In this document: positions 1 to 8,177 of the stretch, one piece after another | How positions within the stretch are numbered: the stretch's first letter is position 1 | Layout: the number at the start of each line of letters is the position of its first letter | NCBI GenBank assembly: GCA_030667885.1 | Contig: DAOUVA010000020.1 | Span: forward strand, 1-17,554 | Source of the DNA: Phycisphaerae bacterium | GTDB taxonomy: Bacteria > Planctomycetota > Phycisphaerae > Sedimentisphaerales > Anaerobacaceae | Length of the DNA: 17,554 nt | Reading direction: 5' to 3' | The notes under the pieces: model-generated | Database searches by the model: none | What the model was told of the DNA's origin: nothing | Seen by the model: only the letters and a program-made list of their open reading frames with translations | Position numbers and translations under genes: made by a program

Positions 1-314
1 AAAACGAGCAAGCCGTTGATGAAATGCGGACAGCAATCAGCGAAGCCCTTGAAAGAATTGCTCAAACTGCGGAAAAAAGGTCTTACGATGTCATTATACT
101 TGACGAGATTGTGTTTTGCCTTTCAAAATGTCTGGCCGGATTGGAAGATATTAAAAGTATTATTGACAGAAAAGACCCTGCTGTTGAGATTGTTTTAACT
201 GGCACCGGTGCGACCGGCGAATTGATAGAAATGGCGGATTTAGTAACGGAAATGAAAAAAATCAAACATCCTTTTGATAAAGGCCTGCCTGCCAGACGCG
301 GCATCGAATTTTAA
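1..314 (+). CDS. cobO: Cob(I)yrinic acid a,c-diamide adenosyltransferase (CobO/BtuR), C-terminal part
   Basis: Only the last ~104 codons are present; the reading frame is open from base 3 and its start lies outside the window. The family transfers the adenosyl group of ATP to the cobalt of reduced corrinoids to make adenosylcobalamin-type cofactors in the cytoplasm. Seen here: the P-loop-fold strand YDVIILDEI, the segment VEIVLTGTGA followed by ELIEMADLVTEM, then IKHPFDKG and the family-typical C-terminus ARRGIEF. The Walker A region would be upstream and cannot be checked. The residue usually Asn after DEI is replaced (DEIVFCL rather than DEINxAL). The stop TAA at 312-314 is 52 bp before ispD, same strand, so co-transcription is possible. 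Assignment to CobO/BtuR rather than the PduO or EutT types is firm from the C-terminal motif. Confidence 0.87.
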   Translation, partial: NEQAVDEMRTAISEALERIAQTAEKRSYDVIILDEIVFCLSKCLAGLEDIKSIIDRKDPAVEIVLTGTGATGELIEMADLVTEMKKIKHPFDKGLPARRGIEF

Positions 315-366
315 GCATGGATTTGAGGATGAGAAAACAAAAACAGCGTAAACGGGAGCTTTGCGT

Positions 367-1107
367 ATGAGTCAAAGTGTTGCTGCAATTATTTGTGCCG
401 CCGGAGCGAGTAGCAGATTCGGTGGAAACAGAAAGAAAGCATTTGTCGATGTGGCTGGCAGGGCGGTTTTTCTGAGAAGCGTCGAGATTTTCGCTAACCG
501 GGATGATGTAAAACAGGTTCTATTAGGCATTTCGCCGGAAGACGAAGAGCTCGTAAATATCAAGTGGGGGCCTAATCTGAAGTTTTACGATACGACAATC
601 TTCCTGGGTGGTGATGAGCGTTTTGATACTGTCAATAAGGGCATTGAGCTTGTCAAAGATGATATTGATTTTATTGCTGTCCACGATGCCTGTCGATGTT
701 GTGTTACCTCGGAATTGATTGACAAAGTTATTGCCGCTGCCGCAGAAAAAGGCGCTGCCATACCGGCCTGCCCGGTAACAGCAACTATAAAAGAGGCTCA
801 GGATAACACGATAACCAGGACCGTTGACAGGGAGAATCTCTACGAAGCTCAAACCCCACAGGTCGTTTCGGTTGAACTGCTCAAAAAGGCATATGAAAAT
901 CTGAAGAATCTGGACCAAAGCAAAATCAGCGATGACGCGCAATTAGTCGAAGCATTAGGCCAAGAGGTGACGATAGTGGAAACAGATTCTTCTAATATTA
1001 AAATTACCCGGCAAAGTGATATTGCAATAGCCGACGCTATTCTCAAGTCCCGGCCAAAGCTTCTGTCGAAAGGTCCCATAGGCCCTTACAGTGAGGCTCA
1101 ATGGTGA
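367..1107 (+). CDS. ispD: 2-C-methyl-D-erythritol 4-phosphate cytidylyltransferase (IspD)
   Basis: IspD joins CTP and MEP to give CDP-ME in the non-mevalonate isoprenoid pathway (cytoplasm). The 246-residue product has the N-terminal nucleotide-binding loop CAAGASSRFGGNRKKAF (residues ~11-27), the central VHDACRCCV, then ITRTVDRENLYEAQTPQ and SDDAQLVEALGQ, in the order and spacing of IspD; length is near the usual 225-240. In the usual VHDAARP motif the second Ala is Cys here and the following Pro is Cys, while the Arg is kept. I chose ATG 367 because GGGAG at 354-358 then has an 8-nt spacer; the in-frame TTG at 361 would leave only 2 nt. It follows cobO by 52 bp and precedes a lipoprotein gene by 68 bp. 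The C-terminus carries a short extension ending IGPYSEAQW, of no role I recognise. Confidence 0.94.
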   Translation: MSQSVAAIICAAGASSRFGGNRKKAFVDVAGRAVFLRSVEIFANRDDVKQVLLGISPEDEELVNIKWGPNLKFYDTTIFLGGDERFDTVNKGIELVKDDIDFIAVHDACRCCVTSELIDKVIAAAAEKGAAIPACPVTATIKEAQDNTITRTVDRENLYEAQTPQVVSVELLKKAYENLKNLDQSKISDDAQLVEALGQEVTIVETDSSNIKITRQSDIAIADAILKSRPKLLSKGPIGPYSEAQW

Positions 1108-1175
1108 CATTTCAACAGGCTGGGATGAAACTCAAAGGAAATAAAATACATATTTATTAAAAAGGAGACTCAAAG

Positions 1176-1865
1176 ATGAGAACAGGAATATTTTTGAAAG
1201 CAGCTATTGTATTAATAGTGTTGCTCACTGCGACGACCGGATGTAACGGATTAAGCGAAGTGGTCGGCGGAAAGAAAGTGCCATTGTTGTTTGAAGCTGA
1301 TTTTGAGGATGACGGAATTGGTGAATGGAAGGCTACCGACCCGACCGCATGGAGAATCGAATCCGGAAATGGCGGTAAGGTGCTGGCCCTGCACAAACAG
1401 AGTGAATATGTACCGCAAGTCCGCTCGCCTTTTAATATAAACCTTATTCGGAATGTGGTTGTAGGCAGTTTTATGCTGGAGTTAAAGATGCATTCTACCA
1501 CAAAGGATTACGGCCATCGGGATATGTGCCTGATTTTCGGACACCAGGACCCGACTCATTTTTATTATGTGCACATTGCCAATCAATCCGACCCTCATGC
1601 GAACTCTATATTTATTGTTGATGCCGAACCGCGAGTATCTATTGCGGAAACACGAACCGAGGGAACAAAGTGGGATGATGACTGGCATACTGTGCGATTG
1701 GTGCGCGACGCTGAAAAAGGCACAATTGAGGTCTTTTTCGATGACAGGCCGGAGCCGATAATGACCGCCGTGAACGATAGTTTTGACTGGGGCGGTATCG
1801 GTGTTGGCTCATTTGACGACACCGGCCAATTTGATAACATTCGACTGTGGGGTATTGAGCAATAA
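1176..1865 (+). CDS. Secreted lipoprotein with LamG/DUF1080-like jelly-roll domain
   Basis: The 229-residue product starts with a lipoprotein signal peptide: basic MRTGIFLK, a hydrophobic stretch to residue ~17, then a lipobox-like TTGC with Cys23 as the likely acylated residue (the -3 position is Thr instead of the usual Leu). Residues ~35-229 have the pattern of a concanavalin-like jelly roll of the DUF1080/LamG type common in planctomycetes: LFEADFEDD, WRIESGNGGKVLAL, FMLELKMHS, THFYYVHIA, WHTVRLVRD, GTIEVFFDD, and a closing GGIGVGSFDDTGQFDNIRLWG. Such domains bind or process sugars, but no catalytic residues can be assigned, so no reaction is claimed. AAGGAGA at about 1162-1168 gives a good ribosome site for ATG 1176. 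Membrane-anchored, periplasmic or surface location is inferred. It lies after ispD without a visible functional tie. Confidence 0.83.
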   Translation: MRTGIFLKAAIVLIVLLTATTGCNGLSEVVGGKKVPLLFEADFEDDGIGEWKATDPTAWRIESGNGGKVLALHKQSEYVPQVRSPFNINLIRNVVVGSFMLELKMHSTTKDYGHRDMCLIFGHQDPTHFYYVHIANQSDPHANSIFIVDAEPRVSIAETRTEGTKWDDDWHTVRLVRDAEKGTIEVFFDDRPEPIMTAVNDSFDWGGIGVGSFDDTGQFDNIRLWGIEQ

Positions 1866-1905
1866 TATCCCCATTTGCCCGAACATAAAGCCGTAAGATA
1901 TCAGC

Positions 1906-1934
1906 TTGAGCAAAACCGTTGCCTCTGTTAGAAT
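1906..1934 (+). promoter_or_regulatory. Putative sigma-70-type promoter of purD
   Basis: TTGAGC (1906-1911), a 17-bp spacer and TAGAAT (1929-1934) lie 62 bp upstream of the purD start. Just downstream, GTAAAATTTTTAC at 1944-1956 is a palindrome with 6-bp arms around one base, in the place where an operator or the start of the transcript would be. Seen by eye only; strength and use are inferred. Confidence 0.45.
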
Positions 1935-1996
1935 ATTGCCTGCGTAAAATTTTTACCGGAAAGAAAAAATGAAAATCAGTTAATTTGAGGTAACAG

Positions 1997-3277
1997 ATGA
2001 ATGTACTGTTAATTGGTAACGGTGGACGTGAGCATGCGATTGCCTGGAAATTAGCTCAATCGAAAAACTTAACCAGGCTTTACATAGCACCGGGAAACCC
2101 GGGTACAGCTCAATGTGGGGAAAACATTCCTATCAGTGCTGATAATGCCGATGAGCTTTTGGACTTTTCAAATCAGAATGATATTGGTCTTGTCGTGGTT
2201 GGCCCGGAGGACCCTCTTGCCGCAGGTCTTGTTGATAAGCTTGAAGCTGCCGGCATAAAGGCGTTCGGCCCAAGCGGAGGTGCCGCACAGCTCGAAGCGG
2301 ATAAAGCGTTTGCAAAGCAACTGATGCGATCCAGTTCCATTTCTACGGCTGAAGGCAGATGCTTCGATAGATTTAGCGATGCCAAGGCATATATTGCGAG
2401 TAGGGACGAATCGGTTGTGGTAAAGGCTGCTGGCCTTGCCAAGGGCAAAGGGGTTTTTGTCTGTGATGACCCTGCAGATGGAATCTTGGCTGCCGAAAAA
2501 ATAATGTGTGACGAAATATTCGGAACTGCAGGTAACAAAATCATCGTCGAAGACAAACTGCTCGGCGAAGAAGCATCGATACTTGCATTTGTGGATGGGC
2601 GGAATATCTATGTTATGGAATCCTCACAGGACCACAAGGCCATCGGGGACGGCGATACCGGCCCTAATACAGGAGGTATGGGGGCTTACAGTCCTGCGCC
2701 TGTAGTTACTGACGAGTTGATAAGTCATATAACGCATGAAATTCTTGTCCCGGTGGTTGATGGCATGAATCGAAACGGCACACCGTATAAAGGTGTATTA
2801 TACGCAGGTGTTATGATTACCGGCGGAGGACCCAGAGTTCTGGAATTTAACGTGCGATTTGGCGATCCTGAAACGCAGCCAATTCTTGCAAGACTCAAAA
2901 GCGATTTGCTGGAAGTTCTTCTGGCTGTCTGTGACGGCACATTAGACCGGATTACCCTCGAATGGGACCGGCGACCGGCTGTTTGTGTAGTGATGGCTTC
3001 TGGTGGTTATCCCGGTGATTACGAAAAGGGCAAAAAAATAGTCGGTCTCGAAGATGCACAGCAGATTGAAGATGTTATCGTATTCCACGCAGGCACCAAA
3101 GATATAGACGGAGATATTGTTACAAACGGCGGCAGAGTTCTGGGCGTAACGGCCCTGGGCGATACAATCAAGGATGCAAAGGAAAGGGCATATCGAGGGG
3201 TGGAAAAAATAAAATTCGACGGTGCTTATTGCCGTCGGGATATCGCGGATAAAGCTATTAAAGGAAGTGGAGATTGA
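1997..3277 (+). CDS. purD: Phosphoribosylamine--glycine ligase (GARS, PurD)
   Basis: PurD makes glycinamide ribonucleotide from phosphoribosylamine, glycine and ATP, the second step of de novo purine synthesis (cytoplasm). The 426-residue product matches the family's usual length (~425-430). In order: N-terminal MNVLLIGNGGREHAIAWKLA, GPEDPLAAGLVD, the ATP-grasp lid region VVVKAAGLAKGKGVFVC (~137-153), GEEASILAF, the signature NTGGMGAYSPAP, and the metal/ATP-binding FNVRFGDPETQP, followed by the C-terminal domain with GGRVLGVTALG. All expected family motifs are intact. TGAGGT at 1985-1990 fits ATG 1997. It is preceded by its own likely promoter, so it probably starts a transcription unit that may extend into the AsmA-like gene 75 bp downstream. 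No other purine gene is in the window. Confidence 0.97.
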   Translation: MNVLLIGNGGREHAIAWKLAQSKNLTRLYIAPGNPGTAQCGENIPISADNADELLDFSNQNDIGLVVVGPEDPLAAGLVDKLEAAGIKAFGPSGGAAQLEADKAFAKQLMRSSSISTAEGRCFDRFSDAKAYIASRDESVVVKAAGLAKGKGVFVCDDPADGILAAEKIMCDEIFGTAGNKIIVEDKLLGEEASILAFVDGRNIYVMESSQDHKAIGDGDTGPNTGGMGAYSPAPVVTDELISHITHEILVPVVDGMNRNGTPYKGVLYAGVMITGGGPRVLEFNVRFGDPETQPILARLKSDLLEVLLAVCDGTLDRITLEWDRRPAVCVVMASGGYPGDYEKGKKIVGLEDAQQIEDVIVFHAGTKDIDGDIVTNGGRVLGVTALGDTIKDAKERAYRGVEKIKFDGAYCRRDIADKAIKGSGD

Positions 3278-3352
3278 TTGTCGAATAAAGTTGGTAGTTG
3301 GAAGTTTATTAGGTAACGAACAATGGACTAACAACTACGTATCCTGAATTGT

Positions 3353-6300
3353 GTGTCCTCTATGGCCCGGATCAAAATTAAAAACCTGGAATCCAAAGGT
3401 GTAATACGATGGCTTGCTGAAGTCTTGATTCTGGCTGTTCTTCTATGGCTTTTTTTTATCCTTGCAGGCCGGGCTTTGTGCCATATTGCCCTATCGCAGA
3501 TTGCCGAGCTGACCAACACGAAGATAAAAACCGAATCTGTTAATTTTCACACGGATGGTTCGATCCTCATTAAAGAGCTTGTCATCAGCCCTTACGAGAA
3601 GCGAAGTGATGATGATACAATACTTAAAGCCCAAACAGTATATGCACGCTTTAGTCTAAGGAGCTTATTGTTATTGCGGCCACGGCTGAAAGTTATTGAT
3701 GTCAATGATTTTGCCTTCAACGCTCAATACGACCTCGATACGGGCTGGTGCAATTTGTCGGCACTTACTATCAAGCCGCCGAAAGGAACCTCCGGCAAAA
3801 TGCCGCGTATTCATCTCAAAGCGGGAACACTGCAATACAGCAAGATTTCAAACGGAAAGGTAGAAGTTGCTCTTTCAGTACCTCTTAATGCAATAATTAG
3901 GCTCGATGAGGAAACTGAAAAAGGCCATAGCTTTGAAATGACGACGGCCACATTGTTTCACGGTTATGGTCAAAGCCGGCTGGAAGGATTTTGGAAGCCG
4001 GGCTCTATTACGATTGCAGGAGGAATTTCATCTGTGGATGTTCCTGAGCTTGAAATGGCCTGGATAATAGAAAAAAGCCTGGCTGCTGAACTGAAGTATG
4101 ACAGGGATAATGACTTCTCGCTGAAGCTCAGGATAGATGACTTGCATTCTAAGCGTAGTCCGGCACTTAATAAATTGGCGTTGGTCGGGCCGGCATTTTT
4201 AGAGAAGTCCGGCCCTTTTGCCGCTTTGCAAAAATTTTTCAACCAGTATCAACCTTATGGACAAGTAGATATTGATCTTGACGCATCAGGCAATTTGAAC
4301 CGACTTAGCGAAAGCACGTTGTCCGGTGAAGTATATTGTAAGGATGTTGCTTTTTGCTATTATAAGTTTCCATATACTGTAAAGAATCTGGTCGGCCGGA
4401 TAGATTTTACCAACAATAGAGTGGATCTGAACAAGCTGAAGGGCAAACACGGCAACGTTGAACTTGTCTTTGATGGTTGGAGCCGGGATTTCGGGCCGGA
4501 TTGGAAATACCAAGTCGGAATTACGAGCGACAATATCGCCTTAGATAATGACTTGTATAGTGTACTGAACACAAAACAGAAAGAATCCTGGTCTGCTTTT
4601 TCTCCGAATGGATTTGCAGCAATAGATTACCGGCTCAACCGGCATTCACAAATAGACGAGGAAAGAAAGTTGACTGTCGAACTACGTGGTGCCGAAGCTG
4701 TGTACCGACATTTTCCTTATCCGTTAAAAAATCTTACAGGCCGGCTCTTTTTCGAACACGGCAATGTAAATATTTCGGATGTGGTTTCACAAGTGAACGA
4801 GTGCAAAATAACCATAAATGGCGAAGTAGTAACCAATGCCGACAGTAACTCAGTATATGATGTATCGGTTAAAGTAAACAACGTCCCTCTCGATTCGGCG
4901 CTCGAGGCGTCGTTGCCGGACGGACAAAGGAATTTGTACAACCAAATCCACCCCAAGGGTCTGGCTGACGGTTTGATAAAGGTTTCAGGTCGGAGTTCCG
5001 AGCCGGCAGCTTTTACAGCCGACTTGTCTTTCAAAAAAGCTTCTTTGATATCCAACCGATTTTCATCGCCTGTATCTGATATATCGGCCAATGCCGTTTT
5101 TACACCAGACTTGATAACTGTCAGGGATTTCTCCGGCAGGTATGGCGATGGTTTTATTTCTTTGGCCGGCAGAATATGGCCGAGCCGGGAAAGCCGGCAA
5201 TCACGCTATCAGTTGTCACTGAATTTCGAGCAGATAATGTTAAACGATGATTTGTTTGGTTTCGTTCCTGAATCGCTGAAAGAGATTGTTACCGAATTGA
5301 AGCCTCAAGGCAAACTTAACCTCGTTGTCGATCTGAACAAAGAGGATCCTGTAATCCCGCCCGATTACAGGATAACTATGGATTGCCTGGGTGACAGCGC
5401 CGATTTTCCACAGCTCCCATATCCCCTCAAAGACATTACCGGCTCCTTGTCGATAACAAAAGACAGCATAACTCTTAAAGATATTGCCGCAACTTTAGAT
5501 GATAATATTTCGGCGACAGAAGATAACTCAACTATCAAACTAAATGGCCGAATAACTTTGGCTGATAATTCTTTCAGCAGTGCCCTTTTAGATGTCTCGG
5601 CTAAAGACATGTTTCTCGACGAATGCCTGATCATATTCTTGCCACAACACATTGGCCCATTATACGAAGAACTCTTGCCCACGGGCCGATTTGATTTGGA
5701 TTTCAAAAATGTCCGGGTCTTGCCAACGGATGATGGGCAAAAGTCCGTTGATTTCATGGGTGACATTGTATTCAACAACTGCAGTTTCAAATTGTCTGAT
5801 GCCGAAACCGAATTGGATGCAGTCCTAAAAATAAAAGGTTTATATAATACTGGTGAGGGCCTAAACAATTGCCAGGCAGCTTGTTATGGCGGTACCCTCA
5901 GGATTCAGGGCAAATCTTTCACTAATCTAAAGGCGGATATTCTTTATGACCCTGACTTGCGGCGCTGGTCAACCGAAGATTTAATCGCAGATTATTACGG
6001 CGGAAAATCAATAGGAAAGTTTGAGTTAAAACAACCGGATGGAAAAGCTTCAGAGTATCTGCTGCAGGTGGTTTTTGACAATATTGATTTACAGCAGTTT
6101 CTCTCGGATACTAAGGACAAAGAGATTGCAGGGAACCGATATACAAGCGGGAGAATGGACGGTTCATTAAGTGTTAATGCTTTTGTTGGTGATAGTTCCT
6201 CACGTGTCGGTGTGTGCAAACTCTCAATGAGAGATATGCAGTTCGGAAAGCTTTCGCCCCTGGGTAAGCTTCTGCAGGTATTGAAACTGACCGAGTCGAA

Positions 6301-6637
6301 GGATTTTGCTTTTGACCAGATGTTCGTTGATTCTTATATCAGGCGCAATGACCTGCTTGTTAAGAAGCTCGACCTCTCAGGCCAGGCCGTTGCATTTTAT
6401 GGCTCAGGCCTGATGGATTTGAAAACAAGAAATGTGGATTTGGTTCTTACTGCCCGGGGCCGGCGACTTGCCACAGACGACCCTTCTGTTTGGCAGTCTC
6501 TTACCGAAGGTCTTGGGCGGGCCGTTATCAAAATGAAGGTAACCGGCGATATTTACGATCCGGATGTTAAGACCGAAACCTTACCCGTTATTGGAGAAAC
6601 TCTCAGAATACTCGGGAAAAAACCAGATACACGTTAA
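3353..6637 (+). CDS. Large AsmA-like (repeating beta-groove type) inner-membrane-anchored protein
   Basis: The 1094-residue product has one N-terminal membrane segment (residues ~22-42, LAEVLILAVLLWLFFILAG) and is otherwise predicted to lie in the periplasm. The C-terminal ~180 residues match the AsmA C-terminal pattern: FAFDQMFVDSYIRRNDLLVKK, FYGSGLMDLKTRNVDLVL, then IKMKVTGDIYDPDVK. Between them are five units of about 117 residues, described as a separate entry. AsmA/YhdP/TamB relatives form long hydrophobic grooves that carry phospholipids between inner and outer membrane; that role is inferred here from fold class only. The start is GTG 3353; ATG 3362 is the alternative, and neither has a clear ribosome site, so the start is uncertain by three codons. 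It lies 75 bp after purD. A 13-bp hairpin follows 11 bp after the stop. Confidence 0.83.
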   Translation: MSSMARIKIKNLESKGVIRWLAEVLILAVLLWLFFILAGRALCHIALSQIAELTNTKIKTESVNFHTDGSILIKELVISPYEKRSDDDTILKAQTVYARFSLRSLLLLRPRLKVIDVNDFAFNAQYDLDTGWCNLSALTIKPPKGTSGKMPRIHLKAGTLQYSKISNGKVEVALSVPLNAIIRLDEETEKGHSFEMTTATLFHGYGQSRLEGFWKPGSITIAGGISSVDVPELEMAWIIEKSLAAELKYDRDNDFSLKLRIDDLHSKRSPALNKLALVGPAFLEKSGPFAALQKFFNQYQPYGQVDIDLDASGNLNRLSESTLSGEVYCKDVAFCYYKFPYTVKNLVGRIDFTNNRVDLNKLKGKHGNVELVFDGWSRDFGPDWKYQVGITSDNIALDNDLYSVLNTKQKESWSAFSPNGFAAIDYRLNRHSQIDEERKLTVELRGAEAVYRHFPYPLKNLTGRLFFEHGNVNISDVVSQVNECKITINGEVVTNADSNSVYDVSVKVNNVPLDSALEASLPDGQRNLYNQIHPKGLADGLIKVSGRSSEPAAFTADLSFKKASLISNRFSSPVSDISANAVFTPDLITVRDFSGRYGDGFISLAGRIWPSRESRQSRYQLSLNFEQIMLNDDLFGFVPESLKEIVTELKPQGKLNLVVDLNKEDPVIPPDYRITMDCLGDSADFPQLPYPLKDITGSLSITKDSITLKDIAATLDDNISATEDNSTIKLNGRITLADNSFSSALLDVSAKDMFLDECLIIFLPQHIGPLYEELLPTGRFDLDFKNVRVLPTDDGQKSVDFMGDIVFNNCSFKLSDAETELDAVLKIKGLYNTGEGLNNCQAACYGGTLRIQGKSFTNLKADILYDPDLRRWSTEDLIADYYGGKSIGKFELKQPDGKASEYLLQVVFDNIDLQQFLSDTKDKEIAGNRYTSGRMDGSLSVNAFVGDSSSRVGVCKLSMRDMQFGKLSPLGKLLQVLKLTESKDFAFDQMFVDSYIRRNDLLVKKLDLSGQAVAFYGSGLMDLKTRNVDLVLTARGRRLATDDPSVWQSLTEGLGRAVIKMKVTGDIYDPDVKTETLPVIGETLRILGKKPDTR
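4253..6025 (+). repeat. Five tandem ~117-residue units inside the AsmA-like protein (protein-level repeat)
   Basis: A Pro-x-Gly mark, usually after a stretch like xxLxP and before an alternating beta strand, recurs at P301 (PYG), P418 (PNG), P534 (PKG), P651 (PQG) and P776 (PTG). Spacings are 117, 116, 117 and 125 residues. In three units a second mark, [FL]PYxxKxxxGx, falls at P340, P455 and P689, i.e. 37-39 residues after the first mark; units 3 and 5 have degenerate versions (unit 3 has FSSPVSDISANAVF there). The units are diverged in DNA, so this is an old protein duplication and not a recent DNA repeat. Unit ends are approximate. Confidence 0.7.
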
Positions 6638-6648
6638 TTCATTAGCCG

Positions 6649-6682
6649 CCCAAGCTCCATCGCTACAGTGATGGAGCTTGGG
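6649..6682. terminator. Strong hairpin between convergent genes, likely bidirectional terminator
   Basis: CCCAAGCTCCATC (6649-6661) and GATGGAGCTTGGG (6670-6682) are perfect 13-bp arms; a G-T wobble and a C-G pair extend the stem to a TACA loop. It sits between the stop of the AsmA-like gene (6637, +) and the stop of the NIPSNAP gene (6715, -). There is no T run on either side, so it is not a classic intrinsic terminator, but its place suggests transcript ending or protection for both genes. Confidence 0.6.
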
Positions 6683-6714
6683 TAACTGGTTCGTTGCATA
6701 CTCAGCAGTGGCTG

Positions 6715-7494
6715 TCATATCTGCGAATATGAAGCCGGCCGCAGGATTATGTCGGTTATGTTGGAAACAGTATCCTTATAGGCAGGATCCGATCTGAGTT
6801 TCTTCCAGTCCGGGTGGCCGCCGAATACCTTCCATTTCTTGTCACGGTCGGCCATGTTCTCAAAGGCCAGCATATAGGTCAGATTCGGCATTAGCGGACC
6901 GATTAATGTCTCGCCGAAAAATACCGGCTGTAAACCTGTCTTTCTGAAAATCGCTATCTCGCCGCCTTCGTTAAACATCTCGATTTTCTTCTTGGAGGCC
7001 TTGATGCTGTGACTTTCGTAGGTCCGAAGCTCGAAAATACGTGTTTTATTTTCCGGCACTTCAAGTTTTGGCATGTCCTTAAAAGCTAACATCAGCGAGC
7101 TTTCCATTCGTACAAATGTCGGCTCAGATAACGGTGCATTGACAAAATCAGCACCTGCCTGTCGATACTCTTTGTCCTCCATCAGCATTGAGGCCGAGTT
7201 CATCACAGTGTCCAAAGATTTGTGTACAAGCAGAACGTAAAGCGTCGGATTGTTAGGTCCATACATCGCATTGAAGACGCCGACTGATCTGATTCCTATA
7301 CGGTTCATCGCAGGTATTCCCACCTTACGCAGAAAATTACCGAGAAGATTTTTCTTCGGTCCAACGTGCAGACGATATTGTCTGAACTCTAAATATTCTT
7401 GTTTGCTCTCACCACCCATTGCGGTTGCTGCCGAAAGACTCATACCTGTTATTCCGGCAATACTCCCCGCTGTTAGAAACTCTCGTCTGTTCAT
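6715..7494 (-). CDS. Tat-exported NIPSNAP family protein
   Basis: The 259-residue product begins MNRREFLTAGSIAGITGMSL, a twin-arginine signal (R3-R4) with a short hydrophobic core ending near AATA. Two NIPSNAP-type ferredoxin-like modules follow: a diverged one at ~33-145 (EYLEFRQYRLHVG) and a canonical one at ~150-259 with TRIFELRTYESHS, FRKTGLQPVFFGE, LMPNLTYMLAFENM, HPDWKKL and the end ILRPASYSQI. The molecular role of NIPSNAP proteins in bacteria is not settled; no catalytic residues are claimed. ATG 7494 is chosen because GGAG (complement of 7504-7507) then has a 9-nt spacer; the in-frame TTG at 7500 would have 3 nt. A likely promoter lies at 7555-7583. It is last of three same-strand genes (ferritin-like, cupin, NIPSNAP) spaced 150-167 bp apart, more like separate units than a tight operon. 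Confidence 0.88.
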   Translation of the reverse strand: MNRREFLTAGSIAGITGMSLSAATAMGGESKQEYLEFRQYRLHVGPKKNLLGNFLRKVGIPAMNRIGIRSVGVFNAMYGPNNPTLYVLLVHKSLDTVMNSASMLMEDKEYRQAGADFVNAPLSEPTFVRMESSLMLAFKDMPKLEVPENKTRIFELRTYESHSIKASKKKIEMFNEGGEIAIFRKTGLQPVFFGETLIGPLMPNLTYMLAFENMADRDKKWKVFGGHPDWKKLRSDPAYKDTVSNITDIILRPASYSQI

Positions 7495-7554
7495 TTCCAA
7501 ATTCTCCTTTCATAAAACTGCTTACAGTTATGATTTTACCTAAGCTAACATCAT

Positions 7555-7583
7555 ACAATAGTCACAATTTTCAAATTAGTCAA
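7555..7583 (-). promoter_or_regulatory. Putative promoter of the NIPSNAP gene
   Basis: On the minus strand TTGACT (complement of 7578-7583), a 17-bp spacer and TATTGT (complement of 7555-7560) stand about 60 bp before the ATG at 7494. It gives the NIPSNAP gene its own start of transcription, separate from the cupin gene upstream. Confidence 0.42.
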
Positions 7584-7661
7584 TAGCTACTTCAATTGCT
7601 GACGCTAATTTGCGAGCTTTGAGCCTCTGCTCCTCTGGTACTCAGTGAGAATCTTGAAGTG

Positions 7662-8027
7662 TCAATTACCAAAAACCTCCTCGTCCTCTTTTTGCCATGC
7701 AGGATCTACTATGCACAGGAATTTCAAGTCTGAATTTCCTGCATTTTCGATATATTGCATCGAATCCGGCGGAATATAAACAGCACACTCAGCACCAACT
7801 TCAAATGATTCGTCGTCTATGTGCATCAGACCTTCTCCCGCTGTTATGTAATAAACCTCCGCTGCATGTAGTTTATGTGGTTTGGTCATTTGGCCGATAC
7901 GCACCTCTGCATGAGCCAGACTGTAACGAATTTGCAGCCCTGTTTTTTCTGGATGCAAAAGCTCACGAAGAATTGAATCATCACCAGCTATGAATTCCCG
8001 GCAGTCTTTCAAATACTTCAAGAACAT
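7662..8027 (-). CDS. Small single-domain cupin protein
   Basis: The 121-residue product is one cupin barrel. Motif 1 is seen as H51-x-x-H54-x-x-E57 followed by YYITAGEGLMHID, and motif 2 as GAECAVYIPPDSMQYIENAG (78-97). In motif 2 the usual fourth metal ligand, His, is Gln91, so the metal site is either a 2-His/Glu set or altered. There is no signal peptide, so it is cytoplasmic. Such small cupins act as sugar or small-molecule isomerases, dioxygenases or sensor domains; the substrate cannot be told from sequence. The start ATG 8027 is the first Met before the conserved part; the ribosome site is weak. It lies between the ferritin-like and NIPSNAP genes on the same strand, 150 and 167 bp away. 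Confidence 0.82.
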   Translation of the reverse strand: MFLKYLKDCREFIAGDDSILRELLHPEKTGLQIRYSLAHAEVRIGQMTKPHKLHAAEVYYITAGEGLMHIDDESFEVGAECAVYIPPDSMQYIENAGNSDLKFLCIVDPAWQKEDEEVFGN

Positions 8028-8177
8028 AATCAGTTACTCAGTAAAACCGTTCCCTTCGTGCTGGAGTAAATTTTGTTCTAAAGCAACTGCCAAAGACTTA
8101 TAAGTAACGACTTCGGTTAAAATCAGGTGCGAAATTTATATCCACGGGAAAAACATAGCGACAAAACTACCTGTAGC

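Noticed and set aside
523..942. Antisense open frame opposite ispD
   Set aside because: The ispD frame carries all family motifs; the antisense frame is a by-product.
3294..3338. 7-bp inverted repeat GTAGTTG/CAACTAC between purD and the AsmA-like gene
   Set aside because: Short arms 31 bp apart; likely chance.
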